A stretch of 64,000 nucleotides of DNA from a bacterium (GCA_021800275.1 JAJYZB010000003.1:188680-252679), one strand, 5' to 3'. Positions 41,997 to 52,090 are shown, counted from the stretch's first letter. Made by a program: numbers and translations. Notes: generated by a model from the letters alone, not told the origin.

Positions 41997-42980
41997 GTGC
42001 ATATCGGAATTGATTTGGGCACCGCCAGCGTGATTGTTTTCGTCAAGGGAAAAGGAATTGTTCTGCGTGAGCCTTCAGTGGTTGCCATTGATAAAAGCGG
42101 AGCGCAAAAAAAAGTGGTGGCTGTTGGAGATCAAGCCCGACTGATGCTCGGGAGGACACCTGGACACATCACTGCTATCCGTCCTATGAGAGACGGAGTT
42201 ATTGCGGATTATGAAGTGACGGAAACCATGCTGAGATACTTTATTGACAAAGTCTGCGGGGGAAAAAACTGGAGAAGATTTTTCAAGCCTGTTGCTGCAA
42301 TCGGTGTTCCCGCAGAAGTGACAAGCGTTGAGCATAGAGCAGTGAGAGAAGCAGCTGAAGCAGCAGGAGCAAAAAAAGTCTATATCATTGAAGAGCCCAT
42401 GGCAGCGGCAATTGGAGCAGGACTTCCTGTTGATGGTCCTGGAGGAAACATGGTGGTAGATATTGGTGGAGGAACAACCGATGTCGCTGTCATATCTCTT
42501 GGGGGCATTGTTGTCAGCGATTCGATTCGCATTGCTGGAAACAAACTGGATGAGGCAATTGTAAAGTACGCCCGAAAAAACTTTAATCTCATGATCGGAG
42601 AAAGAACAGCAGAAGAGATAAAAATTCAAATAGGGTCGGTTTACCCTATAGATGGAGAATTAACCATGGAAATTAGAGGCAGGGATCTCATCAATGGACT
42701 GCCTAAAACAGTTATGATCACCAGTGAAGAAATTCGAGAAGCGGTTGAAGATCCTGTTTCAGGCATCATTGAGTCCGTAAAATCAGTCCTGGAAAAAACC
42801 CCACCAGAATTATCTTCTGATATCATTGATCGAGGAATTTATTTAACAGGAGGAGGGGCACTGCTCAAAGGGCTTGATAAGCTTTTATCAAAAGTTACGG
42901 GCATTACTGTTCATGTGGCAGATGACCCTATCTCATGCGTGGCTCTAGGCACAGGAAAATACATCGAAACGATTAAATAA
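41997..42980 (+). CDS. mreB: Rod-shape-determining protein MreB
   Basis: MreB is the bacterial actin that directs lateral wall growth. The 327-residue protein has the actin-fold phosphate loops [18 protein letters not shown] and [19 protein letters not shown], the adenosine segment [13 protein letters not shown], and the typical [13 protein letters not shown]. The start is GTG with GGGAGGA upstream. mreC and mreD do not follow. The pairing with murA in one transcription unit links wall precursor synthesis and cell shape. Confidence 0.95.
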   Translation: MHIGIDLGTASVIVFVKGKGIVLREPSVVAIDKSGAQKKVVAVGDQARLMLGRTPGHITAIRPMRDGVIADYEVTETMLRYFIDKVCGGKNWRRFFKPVAAIGVPAEVTSVEHRAVREAAEAAGAKKVYIIEEPMAAAIGAGLPVDGPGGNMVVDIGGGTTDVAVISLGGIVVSDSIRIAGNKLDEAIVKYARKNFNLMIGERTAEEIKIQIGSVYPIDGELTMEIRGRDLINGLPKTVMITSEEIREAVEDPVSGIIESVKSVLEKTPPELSSDIIDRGIYLTGGGALLKGLDKLLSKVTGITVHVADDPISCVALGTGKYIETIK

Positions 42981-43000
42981 AACGAACAGGCTGAAGATTT

Positions 43001-44242
43001 TTAGATTTTTTTCAATTTTTCCGCTGCCTGTGTCAAAAGCTCCATCTTCCTCCCGAAAGAAAAACGAATCTGGGTTCTCCCCTGTTCTGGAATATGGTAA
43101 AAACTGCTTCCAGGAACACCTGCCACCCCAATCTCTTTCACCAACCAAAACGCAAATTCCATATCATTCTGGATGTGAGCAGGTTTCTTTACTCTAGAAA
43201 AATCAGTCATAATATAATAGGCACCAAAAGGTTTTGAACAGTTAAACCCTGCTTCTGTTAAAACTTGAAAAAGAAAATCTCGACGTTTTAAATAATCCAG
43301 CGCCATATCTTCATAATAAGAATTAGGCAGATCCAGAGCAACAGCTCCTGCTTCCTGAAACGGGTGAGGAGCGCCGACCGTGAGAAAATCATGAACTTTT
43401 CGAATCCCCCTGGTGAGTTCTGGAGGTGCAGTCGCCCAGCCCACTCTCCAACCCGTAGCAGAATATGTTTTACTGAGTCCTGAGATCGTGATCGTTCTTT
43501 CTCTCATGCCAGGGAGAGAAGCCATGCAGACATGCTGAACCCCTTCGTACGTTATATGTTCATAAATCTCATCTGTTATAGCGATGACATTCCATTTCTG
43601 GCAGAGCTGCGCAATAAATTCCATCTCTTTTTTCGTAAATACTTTTCCTGTTGGATTATTCGGGGTATTGATAATCACTGCTTTAGTTTTAGGGTTGAAC
43701 GCTTTTTCCAATTCGCCAAAATCAAAAGTCCAATGCTCATCGGATTGACTTGAATGCCCTTTTTCAAGATGAGCCTGAGATTTCCCATCAGGATGACTGC
43801 TGAATCTTTTCGGAGGAATCAAACTCACATAATAGGGAACAGCATTGGATAAAATAGTGTCAGGTCCATAGTTTTCGTAAAATGGTTCAAATACAATCAC
43901 TTCATCCCCTGGATTCACAATCCCAAGAAGTGAAGAGATCATGGCTTCTGTAGAACCACAGGTAACCGTTACTTCTGTTTCAGGATTAATCTCGATTCCG
44001 TAAAACCTCTTAAATTTACGAGCTACTGCTTCCCTTAAATTTTTCGTCCCCCAAGTAATCGCATACTGATTTTTACCGTCTTGAATCGCGCGAAGAGCGG
44101 CTTGGAGCATGGCTGCAGGGGGATCATAATCGGGGAACCCTTGAGACAAATTTACAGCATTATAAGTAGCCGCCAATCTTGTCATGTCTCTGATGACAGA
44201 CTCTGTAAACTGCTGGCTGCGGAGCGATGTCTCTAATACCAT
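43001..44242 (-). CDS. Class I/II PLP aminotransferase
   Basis: The 413-residue enzyme belongs to the aspartate aminotransferase fold: NLSQGFPDYDPP, VTCGSTEAMISSLLG, NTPNNPTGKVF, the PLP lysine in SGLSKTYSATGWRVGW, and the substrate-carboxylate Arg in QIRFSFGRK. It is closest in pattern to kynurenine/methionine aminotransferases. A polar, low-complexity insertion of about 25 residues (146-170; Ser, His, Gln and Lys rich) sits before WTFDFGELE and is unusual. It starts 3 nt after the amidohydrolase gene and both are likely one operon. Confidence 0.9.
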   Translation of the reverse strand: MVLETSLRSQQFTESVIRDMTRLAATYNAVNLSQGFPDYDPPAAMLQAALRAIQDGKNQYAITWGTKNLREAVARKFKRFYGIEINPETEVTVTCGSTEAMISSLLGIVNPGDEVIVFEPFYENYGPDTILSNAVPYYVSLIPPKRFSSHPDGKSQAHLEKGHSSQSDEHWTFDFGELEKAFNPKTKAVIINTPNNPTGKVFTKKEMEFIAQLCQKWNVIAITDEIYEHITYEGVQHVCMASLPGMRERTITISGLSKTYSATGWRVGWATAPPELTRGIRKVHDFLTVGAPHPFQEAGAVALDLPNSYYEDMALDYLKRRDFLFQVLTEAGFNCSKPFGAYYIMTDFSRVKKPAHIQNDMEFAFWLVKEIGVAGVPGSSFYHIPEQGRTQIRFSFGRKMELLTQAAEKLKKI

Positions 44243-44245
44243 GAT

Positions 44246-45613
44246 CTATTGTACACCAGACATCCACAAAGTAGAAATAATATGATCCGCTGCTTCCACA
44301 ATCTTTTCTTCTGAAGCCTGGGTCAGCTTCCCTTTCTCAACTACGATTTTCCCATTCACAACACTGGTGTCAACAATAAAATTATCTCCGCACAAAACTA
44401 AAGCAGCGACTGGATCATACGAAGCCCCTGCATAGGCGATTTTTCGAGTATCAATCAGGATCAAATCTGCCGCTTTCCCGGGTTCAAGACTTCCGATTTC
44501 ACGCCAGTCTAAAAGCTCTGCTCCATTTCTAGTCGCGCATTTTAAGGCTTCGTACGGGGTCATAATCTCAGAACCCCATGCTCCTCTGTGCGCCAGCAGA
44601 AACTGCCTCACTTCCCCCCACATATTAGAACTGTCATTACTGGCGCTTCCATCTACTCCTAATCCAAAGATGACTTTTTTCTCTTTCCATTTGGGGTAAG
44701 GGGCAACTCCAGATCCCAGTCTAGAGTTGCTGGAAGGACAGTGGGCTATTTTTGTTTTACTTCGCGCCAGTTTCTCCAGTTCTTCATCATTAAAATGAAT
44801 TCCATGGGCAAACCAGATATCTTCACCAATCCATTCCAAATCTTCCAGGTACTGAAGGGGTCTTCTGTTAAATTTTTCCAAACAGTACACTTCTTCATCT
44901 TTAGTTTCAGCCAGATGGGTGTGACACATCACTTTTGCTTCTCGCGCCAATCTGACAGTATTTTTCATGAGACTCGCGGTTGCGGAAAAAGGGGCATTGG
45001 GAGAGAGCCCGATTCGGCACATAGAAAATGCAGATGAATCATGATAGTTTTCAATCACTCTCCTGGAGTCCTGCAAAATTTCTTCTTCGGTCTGAGTCAG
45101 ATCATCGGGGGGAAGTCCTCCTTGAGACTGTCCCAGGGAAATGCTTCCCCTTGTAGGATAAAAACGTATCCCTAATTCTCGCGCGGCTTTAATGGTTTCA
45201 TCCAGCAGATTTCCTGGAAGTCCTTTTGGATAAACATAAAAATGGTCCGTTGTTGTCGTGCATCCGGTCAAAAGAAGTTCCCCAATTCCAACCATAGCTC
45301 CCACGTAAACTGCTTCTGGAGTTAACTGCCTCCACATTTGGTAGAGATGGATAAGCCACGGAAAAAGAGACTTGTTCTGAATATCAGGAACAGCTCGAAA
45401 AAGGGTTTGAAATAAATGGTGGTGGGTGTTAATAAAACCAGGCAGGACAATTTTTCCTGCAGCATCCAGAATTCGATCCGCTCTCTCCCCTACGTTGAAG
45501 CCAATATTAAAAATTTTATTCCCTTCAATCAGCAGATCGGCATTTTCTAAAATCAAATCTCGATTGTTCATGGTGACAATTCGACGCGCATTTTTAACGA
45601 GAATGGTTTCCAT
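44246..45613 (-). CDS. 8-oxoguanine deaminase-like TRZ/ATZ amidohydrolase
   Basis: The protein (455 aa) is a zinc amidohydrolase of the TRZ/ATZ group. Metal ligands appear as NTHHHLFQ near residue 62, HTHLAETKDE, the His of FAHGIHFNDEE and the Asp of GLGVDGSASNDSS. The long runs TRGSISLGQSQGGLPPDDL and HCPSSNSRLGSGVAP are typical of 8-oxoguanine deaminases and hydroxydechloroatrazine ethylaminohydrolases. It probably deaminates an oxidised or modified purine. Substrate is inferred only from pattern. Confidence 0.83.
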   Translation of the reverse strand: METILVKNARRIVTMNNRDLILENADLLIEGNKIFNIGFNVGERADRILDAAGKIVLPGFINTHHHLFQTLFRAVPDIQNKSLFPWLIHLYQMWRQLTPEAVYVGAMVGIGELLLTGCTTTTDHFYVYPKGLPGNLLDETIKAARELGIRFYPTRGSISLGQSQGGLPPDDLTQTEEEILQDSRRVIENYHDSSAFSMCRIGLSPNAPFSATASLMKNTVRLAREAKVMCHTHLAETKDEEVYCLEKFNRRPLQYLEDLEWIGEDIWFAHGIHFNDEELEKLARSKTKIAHCPSSNSRLGSGVAPYPKWKEKKVIFGLGVDGSASNDSSNMWGEVRQFLLAHRGAWGSEIMTPYEALKCATRNGAELLDWREIGSLEPGKAADLILIDTRKIAYAGASYDPVAALVLCGDNFIVDTSVVNGKIVVEKGKLTQASEEKIVEAADHIISTLWMSGVQ

Positions 45614-45734
45614 AGCTGCTCACAAACGGTTGCATATTCGCTGCATGAAAAAAATTATCCTGTCTTCTGCGGTCGCCAAAACTGTTTTTTGTCAAAACAG
45701 GAGGTCCCTGCTTCAGGAAGAATCTGAAACGGTA

Positions 45735-46634
45735 ATGGACAAAAAAACGAACTTCCAATCATTCTTATTCTTCAGCTCTGTGCTGCTCGGAATTTTAGGA
45801 GTTATTTTTTTAGGTGGATGCGGATTCAGACACGTTTTGAAGCCTTCAGGAAAAACAGAAACGGTAAACCGAAGCGTGAAAATTTTTCATGCTATTTCTT
45901 TCCATGGCTATGGGAATTTAACCCTGAACCAGGGGAATAAAGAGAAGCTCTCCATTACTACAGACACTGCTATTCTTCCCTTCATCAAAACCAACGTTCA
46001 GAACGGCGTCCTTGTCATTGGCTTCAAGCACAAAATGGGTTTAATGCTGATCGGCAACCCAAAAATTCAGTTCAATTTAACCGTAAAAAAACTGAATAAA
46101 TTGACAATCTCAGGAGCCGCCAGGGCTGAAGCGCCATCCTTAAAACTTAAAAATTTTGAAATTGAATCCACTGGTTCAAGTGAAGTGAAAATTGGAGATC
46201 TTTCTTGCGACCACTTAAAAGTAAATCTTCCTGGAATGGGAAGTATTGAACTTGCCGGAAGGGTATCCAGGGCAGTTTTTACCGTCTCTGGGGCGGGAAA
46301 CATTCAGGCCGACAATCTTCAAACAAAGACTATGACAGTAAATATTTCAGGGGCGGGAGCAGTTTCGCTTTCAGGCAGAACAGATAACGAAATCCTGGAT
46401 CTGTCTGGAATGGGAAGCATTCACGCTGAAAAATTCAAAACGCAAAATGCTGAAATTAAAATCTCGGGAGTGGGAAAAGCGACTCTATGGGCGATGCGCT
46501 CTCTGGATGTTAAAATCACTGGCACAGGAGAAGTGGATTACTACGGCCCAGCAAAAGTCGAGAAATCCATCTCAGGAGCAGGAGAGATTAAACGCTTAGG
46601 ACTCTCTCCCTCTCAGGGAAAAACAACACCATAA
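45735..46634 (+). CDS. GIN-domain (DUF2807) lipoprotein
   Basis: The frame is open from 45426, but the ATG at 45735 gives a clean lipoprotein signal: basic start, hydrophobic core, lipobox LGGC (about Cys27 of the 299-residue product). The mature part repeats beta-helix turns such as ISGAGAVSLSG, DLSGMGSIHAE and ISGVGKATL, diagnostic of the putative auto-transporter adhesin head GIN domain (DUF2807). It should sit on the periplasmic side or cell surface. No ribosome site is strong. The upstream extension is antisense to the amidohydrolase and is rejected. Confidence 0.83.
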   Translation: MDKKTNFQSFLFFSSVLLGILGVIFLGGCGFRHVLKPSGKTETVNRSVKIFHAISFHGYGNLTLNQGNKEKLSITTDTAILPFIKTNVQNGVLVIGFKHKMGLMLIGNPKIQFNLTVKKLNKLTISGAARAEAPSLKLKNFEIESTGSSEVKIGDLSCDHLKVNLPGMGSIELAGRVSRAVFTVSGAGNIQADNLQTKTMTVNISGAGAVSLSGRTDNEILDLSGMGSIHAEKFKTQNAEIKISGVGKATLWAMRSLDVKITGTGEVDYYGPAKVEKSISGAGEIKRLGLSPSQGKTTP

Positions 46635-46744
46635 TCTAAACCATCTGAAAATTTGAGAATCGCTAAAATATAACAGTCCTGGGTAATAGCAAATATAAAT
46701 CTTTTCAAAGGATTGAAATCTTTCAAGCAGAAAATTCAAATGTT

Positions 46745-48352
46745 ATGGAAGTCATTAAAACAAAAATCTCCCTTTCAAACCCCGCTTTTCAAAAAAATTA
46801 TAAAGCCATGGAAACCCTTGTATCCGAACTCCATCAACGCCTTGAAGAAGTGAAAAAAGGGGGAGGAGTGGATCTGATCGAGAAGCATCGCAAAAGAGGA
46901 AAACTTTTTGTGCGGGATCGCATCGAACACTTATTGGATTCAGGCGCACCTTTCCTGGAATTCAGTCCATTAGCAGCTAACGGACTGTACAACAATGAAG
47001 CCCCTTGCGGTGGAATTATTACAGGCATAGGCTGCATTCAAGGAAGGCAGTGTGTGGTTGCGGCCAATGACGCCACAGTAAAAGGTGGAACCTATTTCCC
47101 GATAACCGTAAAAAAACATCTGCGGGCGCAGAAAATTGCTTTAGAAAACCACCTGCCATGCTTTTACCTCGTAGATTCCGGAGGAGCTTATCTTCCACTG
47201 CAAGCCGAAGTCTTCCCTGACAAAGAACATTTTGGCAGAATTTTCTACAATCAAGCCGTGATGTCAGCCACTGGTATTCCTCAAATTGCGGTAGTCATGG
47301 GTTCCTGCACTGCAGGGGGAGCCTACGTTCCAGCCATGAGTGATGAAACAGTGATAGTGCGCAGACAGGGGACTATTTTTTTAGGCGGTCCCCCTTTAGT
47401 AAAAGCAGCCACAGGGGAGGAAGTTAATGCAGAGGAACTGGGAGGGGCGGATGTCCATGCCCGCAAATCAGGAGTTGTAGATCATTATGCCATGGATGAT
47501 GAGGATGCCTTGCGAATTGCACGAGATATTGCTGCAAACTTAAACACCCATCCAAAGACTTTCCTTGAAACCTTTGAACCTCAGGATCCTATGTATGATC
47601 CAAAAGAAATTTATGGAATTGTGCCGCAAGATTTGCGGACCCCTTATGATGTGCGAGAGGTCATTGCACGTATTGTGGATGGCAGCCTGTTCCATGAGTT
47701 TAAAGCCTTATATGGCACAACCCTGGTGACAGGTTTTGCCCGTATTTGGGGATATCCTGTAGGAATTTTAGCTAACAATGGAGTTCTTTTTTCGGAAAGC
47801 GCCTTAAAAGCCGCTCATTTTATCGAACTTTGCAGCCACCGCCGCATTCCGCTCGTTTTTCTGCAGAACATCACGGGCTTTATGGTTGGAAAAAAATTTG
47901 AAGAAGATGGAATTGCCAAAAATGGGGCAAAAATGGTGGCGGCTGTGGCAAATGCCTCAGTGCCTAAGTTTACTGTGATTATCGGCGGCTCATTTGGGGC
48001 GGGAAACTATGGGATGTGCGGAAGGGCTTACGGACCTCGCCAGCTCTGGATGTGGCCGAATGCCCGCATTTCAGTCATGGGAGGGGAGCAGGCCGCCAAT
48101 GTCATCCTAACAGTGAAGCAAGAACAAAACGCGCAAAGCGGAAAAACTTTGCCCCCTGAAGCAGAAGAAAAAATTAAAAATCCAATTCTAGAAAAATATG
48201 AGAGAGAGGGAAGTGCGTATTACAGCACAGCCCACTTGTGGGACGATGGAGTGATTGATCCGGTTGACACCAGAACCGTTTTAGGTCTTGGAATCTCTGC
48301 CTCACTAAATTCCCCTTTCCCGCCAGAGCGCCAGTCTGTTTATCGAATGTAG
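46745..48352 (+). CDS. mccB: Methylcrotonyl-CoA carboxylase, beta (carboxyltransferase) subunit
   Basis: The 535-residue protein carries the acyl-CoA carboxyltransferase fold in two halves. The segments [45 protein letters not shown] and [20 protein letters not shown] are characteristic of MCC beta rather than propionyl-CoA carboxylase. It transfers carboxyl from biotin to 3-methylcrotonyl-CoA in leucine breakdown. It opens the operon and lacks a clear ribosome site. The neighbours liuC, mccA and liuE confirm the pathway. Confidence 0.93.
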   Translation: MEVIKTKISLSNPAFQKNYKAMETLVSELHQRLEEVKKGGGVDLIEKHRKRGKLFVRDRIEHLLDSGAPFLEFSPLAANGLYNNEAPCGGIITGIGCIQGRQCVVAANDATVKGGTYFPITVKKHLRAQKIALENHLPCFYLVDSGGAYLPLQAEVFPDKEHFGRIFYNQAVMSATGIPQIAVVMGSCTAGGAYVPAMSDETVIVRRQGTIFLGGPPLVKAATGEEVNAEELGGADVHARKSGVVDHYAMDDEDALRIARDIAANLNTHPKTFLETFEPQDPMYDPKEIYGIVPQDLRTPYDVREVIARIVDGSLFHEFKALYGTTLVTGFARIWGYPVGILANNGVLFSESALKAAHFIELCSHRRIPLVFLQNITGFMVGKKFEEDGIAKNGAKMVAAVANASVPKFTVIIGGSFGAGNYGMCGRAYGPRQLWMWPNARISVMGGEQAANVILTVKQEQNAQSGKTLPPEAEEKIKNPILEKYEREGSAYYSTAHLWDDGVIDPVDTRTVLGLGISASLNSPFPPERQSVYRM

Positions 48353-48360
48353 GTGTGATT

Positions 48361-49149
48361 ATGGAAAAATTTGTGGAAGTTGTCTTTCAAAAAAAAATAG
48401 CCTTCATCCGTCTGTGCCGCCCTGAACTGCATAATGCTTTTAACGAGTCGCTCATTTTGGAACTCACGCGCGCCTTTCGCGCACAAGGAGAAAATCCAGA
48501 GACGCGTGCCATCGTTCTATGCGCAGAGGGAAAATCTTTCTGTGCAGGTGCGGATTTGAACTGGATGAGGAAAATGGTGGATTACTCATTCGAGGAAAAT
48601 CTGCAGGATGCGCGCCGACTTGGAGAGATGTTCTGCGCAGTTGCAGAGTGTCCAAAACCAGTAGTGGCTCAGGTGCAAGGGCCAGCCTATGGTGGCGGTG
48701 CTGGTCTTGTGGCTGCCTGTGATGCTGCAGTAGGGTTAGCATCAGCTTCATTTGCCTTCAGCGAGGTGAAGCTCGGCATTCTTCCTGCCACCATTATGCC
48801 CTACCTTTTGCAAAAAATTGCTCCAGGCGCTCTGAGGCGCTATGCTTTGACTGCAGAGCCATTCAGTGCTGAAGAAGCGCTACGCATCGGACTTTTAAGC
48901 GAGGTGGTGCAGAGCGAAGCAGAGCTGGAAGAAAAGGTTTCATCATTATGTTCGGCTTTAGAAAAAAACAGTCCTGCTGCAATTACGGCTTGCAAAAAAC
49001 TTTTACGCGAAATGGCAGGTAAAACACCTGAAGAGGCGCGGGATTTAGCAAGTCAATCCATTGCGCAGATCCGAGTTTCAGTTGAAGGACAGGAGGGATT
49101 AAAAGCCTTCCTTGAAAAGCGCAAACCCGGTTGGCAGTATAATGTTTAA
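48361..49149 (+). CDS. liuC: Methylglutaconyl-CoA hydratase (enoyl-CoA hydratase family)
   Basis: The 262-residue crotonase-fold protein has EGKSFCAGADLNWMRKM, the oxyanion-hole loop that binds the acyl-CoA carbonyl, and GPAYGGGAGLVAACDAAVG. The DLNWM pattern is common in methylglutaconyl-CoA hydratases. The reaction hydrates 3-methylglutaconyl-CoA to HMG-CoA. ATG 48361 is used here; a GTG at 48355 would add two residues. The 3' end overlaps the mccA start by 8 nt. Confidence 0.9.
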   Translation: MEKFVEVVFQKKIAFIRLCRPELHNAFNESLILELTRAFRAQGENPETRAIVLCAEGKSFCAGADLNWMRKMVDYSFEENLQDARRLGEMFCAVAECPKPVVAQVQGPAYGGGAGLVAACDAAVGLASASFAFSEVKLGILPATIMPYLLQKIAPGALRRYALTAEPFSAEEALRIGLLSEVVQSEAELEEKVSSLCSALEKNSPAAITACKKLLREMAGKTPEEARDLASQSIAQIRVSVEGQEGLKAFLEKRKPGWQYNV

Positions 49150-50620
49150 GAAGGTTTTAATTGCCAATCGCGGCGAAATTGCTGTCCGCACTGCCAAAAC
49201 TCTGCGAGAAATGGGAATAAAAGCTGCTGCTGTTTACTCCAAGCCTGATCAAGATTCACGCCACCTCTATTTTGCGGATGAAGCCTATCCTCTGGATGGA
49301 ACAGCGCCATCTGAAACCTATTTAAAAATAGACAAAATTTTGACCATTGCCAAGAAAGCCAAAGTGGATGCCATCCACCCGGGATATGGCTTTTTATCGG
49401 AAAATCCAATTTTTGCTAAAGCCTGCCAGGATGAGAGGATTGTTTTTATCGGTCCTTCTGCGAAAGCCATTCAAGCCTTAGGGAACAAGCTTTCCGCTAA
49501 AACACTGGCAGAAAAAGCTGGCGTACCCGTAGTGCCTGAAATGGTTTGGGATGAAAAAACTCCTCTTAAACTCCTGCGGGAAAAGATTGGCTACCCGCTT
49601 CTTATCAAAGCGGCTGCAGGTGGGGGTGGGAAGGGAATGCGACTCGTGCAAAAAGAGGAAGAATTCCTCTCTGCAGCACAGGCTGCGCGCCATGAAGCAG
49701 AATCTGCCTTTGGAGATGGCAAAATATTTATCGAAAAATTTTTATTAAAACCGCGCCATGTAGAGTTTCAAATTTTTGGAGACCTTCATGGAAACATGGT
49801 GCATCTTTTTGAAAGAGAGTGCTCGATTCAAAGACGGTATCAAAAAATTGTGGAAGAGTCCCCTTGTGTCCCCCTTTCTCCCGAGCTTCGCAGCAGGATG
49901 GGAAATTCAGCGGTAAAAGTAGCAAAATCGGCTGATTACGGGAATGCTGGCACTGTGGAGTTTTTAGTGGATCAAAGTGGAAACTTTTACTTCCTGGAAA
50001 TGAATACCCGCCTCCAGGTGGAGCACCCAGTAACTGAAATGGTGGTGCGCCGCGATTTGGTAAGACTGCAGATTCAGGTGGCTGGGGGAGAAAAGCTCCC
50101 CTTCCAGCAGGAGGATCTGAATCAAGATGGACATGCCTTTGAGTGCCGCATTTATGCCGAAGATCCTTTCCATGGTTTTCTCCCTTCCACTGGAACCCTT
50201 GAGCTTTTTGAGCCGCCAGAAGGGCCCAATATCCGCGTGGATACAGGTGTTGCTAAAGACTCTAAAATTACAGTGGACTATGATCCCATGCTGGCAAAAT
50301 TAATTGTTTGGGGGAATAATCGAAGTGAATCACTGCAAAAAATGTTGTGCGCGCTGCGCCATTTTGCAATTTTAGGGGTTTCCACCAACATTGAGTTTTT
50401 ACAGACTCTTTTTGAACATCCCTCCTTTCAAAAAGGGAATTTGCACACCCAGTTTTTAAGCGAGCACCCCATTCATGCAAAGGAAAAAACAGTTCCTGAG
50501 GAAGCCTGGATCTCTGCTGTCTTAAGCCTTTCTGCGGCAAAAAAATCCCCTTCTGCCAAAGAAACCTCCCTAAAAAAATTAAGCCCCTGGGATTCGATAG
50601 GCTCCTGGAGGATGGTTTAA
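49142..50620 (+). CDS. mccA: Methylcrotonyl-CoA carboxylase alpha, biotin carboxylase part
   Basis: The 492-residue protein is the ATP-grasp biotin carboxylase: FKKVLIANRGEIAVRTAKTL, the Gly-rich AAAGGGGKGMRLV, the catalytic EMNTRLQVEHPVTEM. It ends SPWDSIGSWRMV, exactly where fused MCC alpha chains pass into the BT and biotin-carrier domains. Those domains are encoded by the next gene, joined by a TAATG overlap, so the alpha subunit is split in two. ATG 49142 gives the conserved start; the open frame reaches further upstream inside liuC. Confidence 0.93.
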   Translation: MFKKVLIANRGEIAVRTAKTLREMGIKAAAVYSKPDQDSRHLYFADEAYPLDGTAPSETYLKIDKILTIAKKAKVDAIHPGYGFLSENPIFAKACQDERIVFIGPSAKAIQALGNKLSAKTLAEKAGVPVVPEMVWDEKTPLKLLREKIGYPLLIKAAAGGGGKGMRLVQKEEEFLSAAQAARHEAESAFGDGKIFIEKFLLKPRHVEFQIFGDLHGNMVHLFERECSIQRRYQKIVEESPCVPLSPELRSRMGNSAVKVAKSADYGNAGTVEFLVDQSGNFYFLEMNTRLQVEHPVTEMVVRRDLVRLQIQVAGGEKLPFQQEDLNQDGHAFECRIYAEDPFHGFLPSTGTLELFEPPEGPNIRVDTGVAKDSKITVDYDPMLAKLIVWGNNRSESLQKMLCALRHFAILGVSTNIEFLQTLFEHPSFQKGNLHTQFLSEHPIHAKEKTVPEEAWISAVLSLSAAKKSPSAKETSLKKLSPWDSIGSWRMV

Positions 50621-51126
50621 TGCCGGCGTTTTTTTTAAAATCAGGGGAAGCTCAGCTAAGGGTTGAGATTCAGACACTGGAGGGCATTCCCACTTTTAAA
50701 ATAGGAGAGAAAAGCTTTGCCCCCTCTTTTAAAACTAATCCTGAAAGGTCTGGAGGCATTTTTAAAGTTGAAGAGAGGCTTGTCTCGTTTTTTTTTGTAT
50801 TAAGTAAAAATAAAATTAACGTTTGGGTGGATGGGAAAATTTACAATTTTGAAATTTTGGAAAGAAAATCAGAACAGAAAAACAAAGTCGTCCCTTTGTC
50901 ATCTCGGCAAATTGAAGCCCCAATGCCGGGGAGAATCCTGAAATTCCTGACAAAAGAAGGCGCCTCTTTTAAAGAGGGTGATCCTCTTGTTGTCATAGAA
51001 TCAATGAAAATGGAAATGAACCTTTCGGCTCCATGCGCAGGAAAGGTAAAAAAAATAGCCTGCTCAGAAAACAGTTTAGTGGAAATGGGAGAAGTTTTAA
51101 TGGAGTTTGAACAAGAGGATATCTAA
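50620..51126 (+). CDS. Methylcrotonyl-CoA carboxylase alpha, biotin carrier part
   Basis: The 168-residue protein has an N-terminal region (about 1-85) corresponding to the BT domain that links subunits in MCC, then a biotinyl domain (about 93-168) with IEAPMPGRILKF and the biotinylation site ESMKMEM (Lys130). The preceding residue is Ser rather than the common Ala of AMKM. TAATG overlaps join it to the biotin carboxylase gene upstream and to the lyase gene downstream. Together the two genes equal one fused MCC alpha chain. Confidence 0.9.
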   Translation: MPAFFLKSGEAQLRVEIQTLEGIPTFKIGEKSFAPSFKTNPERSGGIFKVEERLVSFFFVLSKNKINVWVDGKIYNFEILERKSEQKNKVVPLSSRQIEAPMPGRILKFLTKEGASFKEGDPLVVIESMKMEMNLSAPCAGKVKKIACSENSLVEMGEVLMEFEQEDI

Positions 51127-52085
51127 TGTCATCGCTTTCACGCCGTGTGAAAATTGTGGAGGTTGGACCTCGAGATGGTTTGCAGAATGAGACAGAGCCC
51201 ATTTCAACCAAAGCTAAATTTGCCTTTATTCAAGCCCTGGCAGAAAGCGGCCTGCAGGAAATTGAAGCCACCTCTTTTGTGCACCCAAAAGCTATCCCCC
51301 AGTTGGCAGATGCAGACACTCTGGCTTCAAGGCTTGAAAAAATTCCAGGTGTAATTTTTTCAGCACTTGTTCCCAATCAAAAAGGATTGGAGCGTGCCCT
51401 GCAGGCAGGGATAAAGAAAATTGCAGTTTTTACAGCGGCTTCGGAAACGTTCAATCAAAAAAATATCAGAATGAGCATTGAGACGTCACTGAAAGAATTT
51501 GAAAAAGTCGTGACTCAAGCTTTGAAAGCAAAATTGACTGTTCGAGGATATATTTCTACTGCTTTTGTCTGCCCTTACGAAGGAGATATTCCCAGGGAAA
51601 AAGTCCTGGATGTGGCAGAAGCCCTTTTGCAGATTGGAGTGGAAGAGGTTTCCCTGGGAGACACGATTGGAGCTGCTTCACCTCGGGATGTACAGGAAAC
51701 GGTTGGATTTATTTTAAAAAAAATTCCAGCGCACAAGCTGGCTCTCCATTTTCACGACACCTATGGCACCGCTTTAGCCAATACTTACGCGGCCATGGAG
51801 CTTGGAATTTCTACTTTCGACACCTCTGCAGGAGGATTGGGTGGGTGTCCTTATGCGTTGGGCGCTGCTGGCAATCTGGGCACAGAGGATTTAGTGTACA
51901 TGCTGAACCGCATGAGGGTTGAAACCGGCGTGAACTTGCACAAAATTTTTCAAGCTTCCAGCCTTGTTTCCGCCGAACTCAAGCGCGACCTTCAGAGCAG
52001 GCAGTGGCAGCGATTAAAGGCACAGTCTGCTGATGACAACCCCTCAGCAGTCAACAGGAAATCCCTATTCAAAGAAGAACCGTAA
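51126..52085 (+). CDS. liuE: Hydroxymethylglutaryl-CoA lyase
   Basis: This TIM-barrel lyase (319 aa) splits HMG-CoA into acetoacetate and acetyl-CoA, ending leucine degradation. Diagnostic segments are VEVGPRDGLQNE at the N-terminus, LALHFHDTYGTALAN with two metal-ligand His, and the catalytic Cys in GGLGGCPYALGAAGN. The C-terminal tail is polar. It starts on the stop of the carrier gene (TAATG) and closes the operon. The isovaleryl-CoA dehydrogenase gene (liuA) is not in the cluster. Confidence 0.95.
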   Translation: MSSLSRRVKIVEVGPRDGLQNETEPISTKAKFAFIQALAESGLQEIEATSFVHPKAIPQLADADTLASRLEKIPGVIFSALVPNQKGLERALQAGIKKIAVFTAASETFNQKNIRMSIETSLKEFEKVVTQALKAKLTVRGYISTAFVCPYEGDIPREKVLDVAEALLQIGVEEVSLGDTIGAASPRDVQETVGFILKKIPAHKLALHFHDTYGTALANTYAAMELGISTFDTSAGGLGGCPYALGAAGNLGTEDLVYMLNRMRVETGVNLHKIFQASSLVSAELKRDLQSRQWQRLKAQSADDNPSAVNRKSLFKEEP

Positions 52086-52090
52086 AAGAG

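Noticed and set aside
42075-42629. 184-codon minus-strand ORF inside mreB
   Set aside because: It is a shadow of mreB, with Ser/Cys/His-rich composition typical of antisense reading.
45426-45734. N-terminal extension of 103 codons to the GIN-domain lipoprotein
   Set aside because: It is antisense to the start of the amidohydrolase gene and would bury the lipoprotein signal; the ATG at 45735 gives a proper lipobox.
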